The notes under the pieces were generated by a model. It searched no databases. It saw nothing but the letters and a program-made list of their open reading frames with translations, and was not told where the DNA came from. This document shows positions 6,749 to 11,783 of a stretch of 11,783 nucleotides of DNA, in pieces; the stretch's first letter is position 1; every line of letters starts with the position of its first letter. The position numbers and the translations under genes are program-made. This stretch comes from Acidobacteriaceae bacterium (GTDB taxonomy: Bacteria > Acidobacteriota > Terriglobia > Terriglobales > SbA1), in assembly GCA_003136335.1 (NCBI GenBank), contig PLEA01000488.1:1-11783 (forward strand). The letters run 5' to 3'.

Positions 6749-9565
6749 TCAACTGACAACTGAGAGCCGAGAACTGACAACTGCCTTCCCAAAATACCCC
6801 GCCAGCGCCTGCCCCGTATACGACTTCTTCACCCGCGCGACCGTCTCCGGCGTGCCCTGCGCCACAATCCGTCCGCCTTCTTCCCCGCCCTCGGGCCCAA
6901 GATCAATAATCCAGTCCGCGTTTCGAATCACATCCAGATTGTGTTCGATGATGATGATCGAGTTCCCCAAGTCGGTCAACCGGTGCAGCACGTCGAGCAA
7001 CTTCTTCACGTCGTCGAAGTGCAGCCCGGTGGTCGGCTCATCAAGCAAATACATTGTCTTGCCCGTCTGCCGTTTGCTCAACTCGCGCGCCAGTTTGATG
7101 CGCTGCGCCTCGCCGCCCGAAAGCGTCACCGCCGACTGCCCGAGATGAATGTATCCCAGCCCCACGTCGACCAGGGTCTGCAACTTCTGTTTCACCTGCG
7201 GAATGTTCTCCAGAATCGGCAGCGCGTCGGAAACCGGCATCTCCAACAAGTCGGCAATCGAGTTGCCGTTGTATTTCACCGCCAGAGTCTCGTGGTTGTA
7301 TCGCCGGCCGCCGCAGACCTCACACAACACATACACATCGGGCAGAAAGTTCATCTCGATGCGCCGCTGCCCCTCGCCCTGGCACGCCTCGCAGCGTCCG
7401 CCGGAAACGTTGAACGAGAAACGTCCCGCCTTATAGCCACGCTCGCGCGATTCCGGCAGCATCGCGAAAAAATCCCGGATCTGCGTGAACACTCCGGTAT
7501 ACGTGGCCGGATTCGACCGCGGCGTCCGACCAATCGGCGACTGATCGATGCGAATGACCTTATCAATATTCTCCGCGCCCGAGATCGCCTTGTGCTCGCC
7601 GGCCTTCTCACGCGAGCGGTAGAGTTGCCGCGCCAGTGCCCGATACAAAATGTCATTCACCAGCGTCGACTTGCCCGAGCCGGAGACCCCCGTCACCACC
7701 GTCATCACGCCCAGAGGAAACGCCACATCCAGATTCTTGAGATTATTTTCCTTCGCGCCCAAAATCGTCAGCGCTGCCCCGTTCGCCTGCCGCCGCTCCG
7801 ACCGCATCGCAATTGATGTTCGACCCGAAATATACGCCCCGGTCAGCGAGTTCGGATCGCGCATGATTTCTGTCGGAGTTCCATGCGACACCAGGCTGCC
7901 GCCATGCCGCCCCGCGCCCGGCCCCAGATCCACAACATAATCCGCGCGCCGGATCGTATCTTCATCGTGCTCCACCACCAGCACCGTGTTGCCCAGGTCG
8001 CGCAAATTTTCCAGCGCAGTCAATAGCCGGTCATTATCTCGGTGGTGTAATCCAATCGACGGCTCGTCCAGTACATACAACACGCCGCGCAGCTTCGATC
8101 CGATCTGCGTGGCCAGCCGAATACGCTGCCCTTCCCCACCCGACAAAGTCGCCGCCGAGCGATCGAGCGAGATATATCCCAACCCCACCGCATTCAAAAA
8201 CTGCAGTCGCTCGACCACTTCGTGCATGACTCGCCCGGCGATCGCCGCCTCGCGCCCCGCCAGCTTGATGCCCTGCGCCACCGCCAGTGACCGCTCCACT
8301 GGCATGGCGGTGAAGTCGGCAATCGACATCCCATTCACCTTGACCGCCAGACTCTCCGGCCGCAGCCGCTTCCCGTGACACGCGGGACACTGCGTCGCCG
8401 ACATATGATCCATTAGCCAATCGCGATAGCCTTCCGAAGTCGACTCCTCCAGATTCTGTTTCAGATATCCGAAGATGCCGTGAAATCCAGTCTTCCCTCC
8501 GCGCCCCGGTTCGCCGTTCAACAGAAAATCCTGAGTCTTCTCCGGAAACTTTTCAAACGGCGTGCTCAAATTAATCCCATACGCCGCCGACGAAATCTGC
8601 AGCATGTGGATCAGATTCTGCGACGACGATCCCGGCCCCAGTCCGCCCTCGAGCAAGGGCTTCGACCAGTCAGTGATCACCTTCGCCGGGTCGAAATCAT
8701 ACTTGCTGCCCAGCCCGTGGCACTCCGGGCACGCTCCATACATGCTGTTGAAGGAAAAGGAACGGGGCTCCAGTTGCGGCACGTTAATGCCGCAATCCGG
8801 ACACGCCAGCTTCTCCGAATAAAGCTGCTCCTCGCCGGCGACCACGGCAACCTGCACCAGCCCACCCGCCAGCTTCATCGCCAGTCCCACCGACATTTCC
8901 AGACGATGCTCGATCCCCGGCTTCACCAGGAGGCGATCAATCACGACTTCAATGGTATGGTTCTTCCGCTTGTCGAGATTGATAGCGATCTCGTCGTCCA
9001 ACCCGACCAGTTCGCCGTCGATTCGCGCCCGGGTGTAGCCATGCTTGACCAGCGTTTCCATCTCTTTTTTGAACTCGCCCTTGCGCCCGCGAACGATCGG
9101 CGCCATCACCATGACCCGGTCTTCGGGACTGAGCGACATCACCCGCTGCACAATCTGGTCGGCGGACTGGCGGCTGATCGCCCGCCCGCATTTGGGACAA
9201 TGCGGCACTCCAATAGAAGCGAACAGCAGGCGAAGATAATCGTAAATTTCGGTGATTGTTCCCACGGTCGAGCGCGGGCTCCGGCTGGTGGTCTTTTGCT
9301 CGATCGAAATGGACGGGCTAAGTCCATCAATCGCATCCACATCCGGGCGTTCCATCTGGTCCAGAAACTGCCGGGCGTAGGCCGACAAAGTCTCCACATA
9401 GCGCCGCTGCCCCTCGGCATAGATGGTGTCGAAGGCCAGCGAAGACTTTCCTGAACCGCTAAGACCGGTAACTACCGTCAGCGTGTTACGAGGAATTTCA
9501 ACGTCTATGTTCTTTAGATTGTGCTGCCGGGCGCCCCGGACAGAAATCTTGGTAATGGCCATCAT
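6749..9565 (-). CDS. uvrA: UvrA, excinuclease ABC subunit A
   Basis: This is a full-length 938-residue UvrA, the damage-recognising ATPase dimer that loads UvrB in nucleotide excision repair. ABC module I has Walker A GLSGSGKS (34-41), signature LSGGEGQR (474-481) and Walker B/switch [10 protein letters not shown] (498-507). Module II has GVSGSGKST (626-634), LSGGEAQR (815-822) and [10 protein letters not shown] (840-849). Zinc-binding pairs are C255/C258 with C279/C282, C725/C728 with C748/C751, plus C123/C126 and C393/C396. The start is MM; the second Met is equally possible. The nearest purine-rich stretch is about 15 bases upstream, so the ribosome-binding site is weak. The last residues ([11 protein letters not shown]) are encoded by a short repeat, so the C-terminus seems to have been extended by repeat DNA. 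Confidence 0.97.
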   Translation of the reverse strand: MMAITKISVRGARQHNLKNIDVEIPRNTLTVVTGLSGSGKSSLAFDTIYAEGQRRYVETLSAYARQFLDQMERPDVDAIDGLSPSISIEQKTTSRSPRSTVGTITEIYDYLRLLFASIGVPHCPKCGRAISRQSADQIVQRVMSLSPEDRVMVMAPIVRGRKGEFKKEMETLVKHGYTRARIDGELVGLDDEIAINLDKRKNHTIEVVIDRLLVKPGIEHRLEMSVGLAMKLAGGLVQVAVVAGEEQLYSEKLACPDCGINVPQLEPRSFSFNSMYGACPECHGLGSKYDFDPAKVITDWSKPLLEGGLGPGSSSQNLIHMLQISSAAYGINLSTPFEKFPEKTQDFLLNGEPGRGGKTGFHGIFGYLKQNLEESTSEGYRDWLMDHMSATQCPACHGKRLRPESLAVKVNGMSIADFTAMPVERSLAVAQGIKLAGREAAIAGRVMHEVVERLQFLNAVGLGYISLDRSAATLSGGEGQRIRLATQIGSKLRGVLYVLDEPSIGLHHRDNDRLLTALENLRDLGNTVLVVEHDEDTIRRADYVVDLGPGAGRHGGSLVSHGTPTEIMRDPNSLTGAYISGRTSIAMRSERRQANGAALTILGAKENNLKNLDVAFPLGVMTVVTGVSGSGKSTLVNDILYRALARQLYRSREKAGEHKAISGAENIDKVIRIDQSPIGRTPRSNPATYTGVFTQIRDFFAMLPESRERGYKAGRFSFNVSGGRCEACQGEGQRRIEMNFLPDVYVLCEVCGGRRYNHETLAVKYNGNSIADLLEMPVSDALPILENIPQVKQKLQTLVDVGLGYIHLGQSAVTLSGGEAQRIKLARELSKRQTGKTMYLLDEPTTGLHFDDVKKLLDVLHRLTDLGNSIIIIEHNLDVIRNADWIIDLGPEGGEEGGRIVAQGTPETVARVKKSYTGQALAGYFGKAVVSSRLSVVS
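6751..6783. repeat. Two copies of AACTGACAACTG between uvrA and the CPBP gene
   Basis: AACTGACAACTG occurs at 6751-6762 and 6772-6783, 21 bp apart, with a related unit (GAGAGCCGAGA) between. On the coding strand this reads as TCAGTTGTCAGTT-type sequence, which I recognise as a common short intergenic repeat in acidobacterial genomes, where it often gives spurious SQLSV-like peptides. Here it encodes the last codons of uvrA (SSRLSVVS) and would give the CPBP protein a [13 protein letters not shown] tail if its longer start were used. Confidence 0.7.
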
Positions 9566-9645
9566 GTGCCGGGGTTATGTCCCTTCCGTAATGTCGACAG
9601 GCATTCAGATTTATTGGAAAGTGGGATTGCACAGCTTTACTCCGT

Positions 9646-9675
9646 ATCTTAGTCGTCAACAGCGCGGAGCGTCAA
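9646..9675 (-). promoter_or_regulatory. Candidate sigma-70-type promoter of uvrA
   Basis: On the minus strand TTGACG (9670-9675; 5 of 6 to TTGACA) is followed after 18 bases by TAAGAT (9646-9651; 4 of 6 to TATAAT). Transcription would start near 9639, giving a leader of about 74 bases before the uvrA ATG. No LexA-like box was recognised. Confidence 0.5.
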
Positions 9676-9676
9676 C
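9654..9676. repeat. Direct repeat CGTCAAC x2 over the uvrA promoter
   Basis: CGTCAAC occurs at 9654-9660 and 9670-9676, 16 bp apart. The right copy contains the -35 of the uvrA promoter and the left copy lies in the spacer. Tandem 7-mers about one and a half helical turns apart could be an activator or repressor site, or could be chance. Confidence 0.35.
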
Positions 9677-9789
9677 GCGGTTAGATTGAAGGTTCGCCCT
9701 GCTGAAAGGTTAGTACCGAGTAAGAAACCAGGTATACGGATTTCCGGGCCGTGCATCTGATAACAGCCCTTTGTTAAGAGGTTAGTTTC

Positions 9790-9975
9790 GTGAATTCGTT
9801 CATTATGCCCGTAATTCTCTTCGCTACCGTAGTCGCCTCAGTTGGTTTCGGCGTTATCACAGCCTATGCTGCCGTTGTTGGCATCCTGCACACGTTCGGT
9901 CGCGCCTCGCAGCCGGAACCAGCCCGCCCGCGCCTGGTCTTAGTACCCACGCAGAACCACGCCAGCGGCGACTAG
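9790..9975 (+). CDS. Small single-span membrane protein (61 aa)
   Basis: The frame starts at GTG with AGAGG (9777-9781) 8 bases upstream, a good ribosome-binding site. Residues 5-37 form one long hydrophobic segment (IMPVILFATVVASVGFGVIT, AYAAVVGILHTFG). A short charged and Pro-rich tail follows (QPEPARPRLVLVPTQNHASGD). I recall similar small proteins of this shape in other Acidobacteriota, with the same VLVP(T/S)Q ending, but they have no assigned function. It stands alone on the plus strand, divergent from uvrA. A weak 5-bp hairpin (9982-9994) follows the stop without a T-run. The good ribosome-binding site and membrane-protein composition support a real gene. Confidence 0.7.
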   Translation: MNSFIMPVILFATVVASVGFGVITAYAAVVGILHTFGRASQPEPARPRLVLVPTQNHASGD

Positions 9976-10134
9976 CAGCCCTCCGGCGTCCGGAACCATC
10001 CATCCCAACCGCGCTACCCCATTCGCTTACTGGAATCCATGCGACCATGGCTGGACCGGTAGGCTTGATGCCCAACAACCTCAAGACTAGCCTGATGGCG
10101 ATAACTTCCTGATTGTCTTTATGGAGTGTGCACC

Positions 10135-10970
10135 GTGCGTCTTTCGTCCATCTGGCTGCTGGCTCTCGCTTTCCCTCTGCTGCAAGCCCCGGAACAACCC
10201 GCAGTCAGAATTACGATACAGTCCGGGTTGGTTGGGAATTCATTCGAGCGGACCATCTACATCGAGAAAGACCGGAAGCGAACGGAATTTCGGAATTCCT
10301 CCGGACGCAAAAGACCCGGTAGAAACGATATACGGTCCCCACCTGGCCCAGATCGTACGATGCGACCTCGGACAATCTTTCGAACTGAATCTTAACACCT
10401 CGGAATACACCTCAGCGCTCTATCCACACCACGCGCCCACGAAGGGAGAGATTAGTGCGCCTGAGTTAGAAACTCCGATGCAGACGCCCGGAAACCCGAT
10501 CATGCGTATTGAGATCAAGACAAATGACACGGGCGAGCGGAAAGAGATGTACGGGCACATCGCTCGACACGTCATCACCACAAGAACGCAGACTCCCCTC
10601 GAAGGCTCCCATTCCGAGCCGCAAGAATCGGTAACTTCGACCAGCAAGTCTCCTGCGACCCGAAGCGGCCCGAAGGACGGCAAGGTCACATTTATGTTCA
10701 CGTGGGCACGGGCAACGGAAAACATCCGACGGAAAACTTTGAATTTGTCGGGATCGGGAAACCAGAGACCGGATTTGCCTGTATTCCCTGGTGACATCGA
10801 AAAGTCCGTTGCCTTTGCCGGATGGAAACGTCTCGCAGATTAAAACGTGGGTTATCGGGTTCGAGGAAGAGCCGCTCGATTCAGCGCTCTTCGAGATTCC
10901 TCCGGGCTTTAGACATGTGGACCACATCGAACGCAACCCGCCGCCCTCGGCGTTTGCCAGCAAACCGTGA
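10135..10970 (+). pseudogene. Secreted acidobacterial protein gene broken by three frameshifts
   Basis: Four pieces in successive frames read as one protein of about 280 residues. Piece 1 (10135 to about 10300) is a signal peptide (MRLSSIWLLALAFPLLQ) followed by AVRITIQSGLVGNSFERTIY. Piece 2 (about 10300-10630) has IYGPHLAQIVRCDLGQSFEL, TGERKEMYGHIARHVITT and PLEGSHSEPQES. Piece 3 (about 10630-10790) has QVSCDPKRPEGRQGHIYV and GKPETGFA. Piece 4 (about 10785-10970) has SKSPLPLPDGNVSQI, then SALFEIPPGFRHVDHIERNP and a TGA. The order and content match a secreted protein type I associate with Acidobacteriota, of unknown function. The start is GTG 10135, with GGAG (10123-10126) 8 bases before it; GTG 10126 is less likely. 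No in-frame stop interrupts the pieces, so the damage is recent or partly sequencing error. Confidence 0.75.
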
Positions 10971-11003
10971 GATTAGCGCTTCATGGCTTGCTCGGATTGT
11001 TAT

Positions 11004-11042
11004 GCAACAGTCGATATTTTGCCAAATGAAATCGACTGTTGC
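11004..11042. other. Long bulged hairpin after the broken secreted-protein gene
   Basis: GCAACAGTCGAT (11004-11015) pairs perfectly with ATCGACTGTTGC (11031-11042). Inside, ATTT (11016-11019) pairs with AAAT (11024-11027) around a TGCC loop, leaving a 3-base GAA bulge on one side. In total 16 bp pair within 39 bases. It lies 33 bases after the pseudogene's TGA, so it may be its terminator, but no T-run follows. A recombination or protein-binding site is the alternative. Confidence 0.55.
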
Positions 11043-11070
11043 CGCGGCCAGTCATCTCGCCGTTACTACC

Positions 11071-11202
11071 ATGTCAGACAGGCCCGTTCCGCTGCATTCG
11101 AAACTACACTCCTTGGTGCTCGATCAGTTGCAGCTGCCTCAGGCACGCTCTGCCTATAGTTACAGCATGAACCGGATAGGGACCGATAAAACCACGGTTT
11201 AG
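11071..11202 (+). pseudogene. Possible N-terminal remnant of a tyrosine recombinase
   Basis: A 43-codon frame (ATG to TAG) includes PVPLHSKLHSLVLDQLQLPQ followed by ARSAYSYSMNRI. It resembles the start of the core-binding (SAM-like) domain of phage-type integrases, where 'LVLDsl.sp.srraYa.aL..F' precedes the first helices. The catalytic domain is absent, and the sequence after the TAG gives no convincing continuation in any frame. If real, it is a dead fragment left by a mobile element or a lost xer-like gene. The match is short and the call is tentative. Confidence 0.22.
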
Positions 11203-11421
11203 TGTCTGTTTACGCTGACTCGTCACAAGACATCCGAGAACAAACCTTCCGCGGCCCGATAGCAATGGGGCTACAGACTGGCAAGAAGACCTCGGCAAAG
11301 GGATGTTTATGGGTCACATGATTGAAAGACTACGAACCCCCGGAGAGTTACGGATTCATCGGCCAGTTTACCCGCAGGTAAAACGAGCAATCTGTTTTAT
11401 GAAGAATGCGAGGTGTTCGAA

Positions 11422-11783
11422 ATGCCGGTCCTAAATAGCTTAACGAAGATGGCTGCAAAACCGATTCCCCGGGTGGTTACGCCCAAGGCCCACGCCATGA
11501 TTGACTATGCCAGCGTGGGGCTGTTCCTCGGAACTACGGCCTGGTTTTGGCGCCGCAACCGACGCGCGGCGGTGGCATCTCTCATTTGCGGTGGCGTTGA
11601 ACTCGCGGTCATGCTGCTCACCGACTACCCCGGTGGCATCAAAAAGTTCATCAGCTTCCGAACTCATCGCGAAATGGACTACCGACTGGCTGCCATGGTT
11701 GCCAGCATGCCGGAGTCCTTGGCTTTGAAGGGCGATGACGCGACGAAATTCTTTCGTGTGCAAGGTGCTCTGATTACGCTGCT
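11422..11783 (+). CDS. Multi-span membrane protein of unknown function (3' end cut by window)
   Basis: The frame is open from ATG 11422 to the window edge (120 complete codons). GAGG (11410-11413) lies 8 bases before the ATG. After a basic N-terminus (KPIPRVVTPKAHAMIDYA) come hydrophobic segments at about residues 28-44 (ASVGLFLGTTAWFW), 49-67 (AAVASLICGGVELAVMLL), a weaker one at 86-98, and another beginning near 114 (QGALITLL). RRNRR between the first two suggests a cytoplasmic loop. The LTDYPGG motif and the pattern TPKAHAMIDYA are shared, as far as I recall, with uncharacterised acidobacterial membrane proteins. Function is unknown. An in-frame ATG at 11449 has no ribosome-binding site, so the first is preferred. 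Confidence 0.75.
   Translation, partial: MPVLNSLTKMAAKPIPRVVTPKAHAMIDYASVGLFLGTTAWFWRRNRRAAVASLICGGVELAVMLLTDYPGGIKKFISFRTHREMDYRLAAMVASMPESLALKGDDATKFFRVQGALITL

Larger units (their letters stand above)
10971..11421 (+). other. 450-bp stretch of apparent gene remains
   Basis: No intact gene is supported here. It holds a strong bulged hairpin (11004-11042), a short frame resembling the N-terminus of a tyrosine recombinase (11071-11202), and about 220 bp with interrupted frames, including a faint cold-shock-protein-like string near 11313-11378. The GAGG at 11410-11413 belongs to the next gene. Nothing else was recognised. Confidence 0.5.

Noticed and set aside
8480..9454. A 324-codon plus-strand frame opposite uvrA
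   Set aside because: It lies wholly within the well-supported uvrA gene. Its His/Arg/Gln/Leu-rich composition is typical of antisense frames in GC-rich genes, and no domain is recognisable.
9566..9789. LexA/SOS box upstream of uvrA
   Set aside because: Neither CTG-N10-CAG nor GAAC-N4-GTTC with proper spacing was found. Clade-specific boxes could still be missed.
10466..10963. A 165-codon minus-strand frame over the broken secreted-protein gene
   Set aside because: The plus-strand pieces show a coherent protein across frames. The minus-strand frame has no recognisable features.
11004..11042. Bulged hairpin as an integron attC site
   Set aside because: The arms end in GTTGCC rather than the GTTRRRY core of attC, and no integron integrase or cassette structure is present.
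1..11783. CRISPR array, rRNA or tRNA genes
   Set aside because: No evenly spaced direct repeats, no rRNA-like sequence and no cloverleaf with a T-loop were recognised on either strand.

Overview
The window looks like a chromosomal segment from an Acidobacteriota bacterium (Terriglobia/Koribacter-like). The evidence is a von Willebrand A protein of the type once named 'VWFA-related Acidobacterial domain', a long secreted SpoIVB/S55-type protein with the serine motif before the GHP motif, small membrane proteins of a kind familiar from that phylum, GTG/TTG starts and moderately high GC. No rRNA, tRNA, CRISPR array or intact insertion sequence was seen.

Left part (1-2126, minus strand): a GNAT acetyltransferase and an MFS transporter overlap by 4 bp (ATGA) and form a tight operon. 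Downstream lies a signal-peptide ORF that starts like a secreted TPR protein but stops after 67 codons. The sequence then switches, in another frame, to the UTRA ligand-binding domain of a GntR/HutC regulator. This switch looks like a recombination or assembly junction.

Middle (2127-6738): a roughly 490-bp gap holds a palindrome, a CG tract and a 39-codon secreted remnant. A secreted VWA protein with a degenerate metal site is then divergent, across a 157-bp promoter region, from the S55-family protein. That protein converges with a CPBP (CAAX-like) membrane protease. Three neighbouring genes thus encode envelope proteins, two of them putative proteases.

Right part (6749-11783): uvrA (nucleotide excision repair) is complete and has a good sigma-70-like promoter. 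Its last codons and the CPBP upstream region share a short ACTGAC-type repeat. Beyond it on the plus strand are a 61-aa single-span membrane protein, a secreted-protein gene broken by three frameshifts, about 450 bp of apparent gene remains with a strong bulged hairpin and a possible recombinase N-terminus, and the 5' end of a multi-span membrane protein running off the window.

The core (MFS, GNAT, VWA, S55, CPBP, uvrA) is intact and ordinary for the phylum. Both flanks show decay or rearrangement, and most of the unexplained signal lies there.
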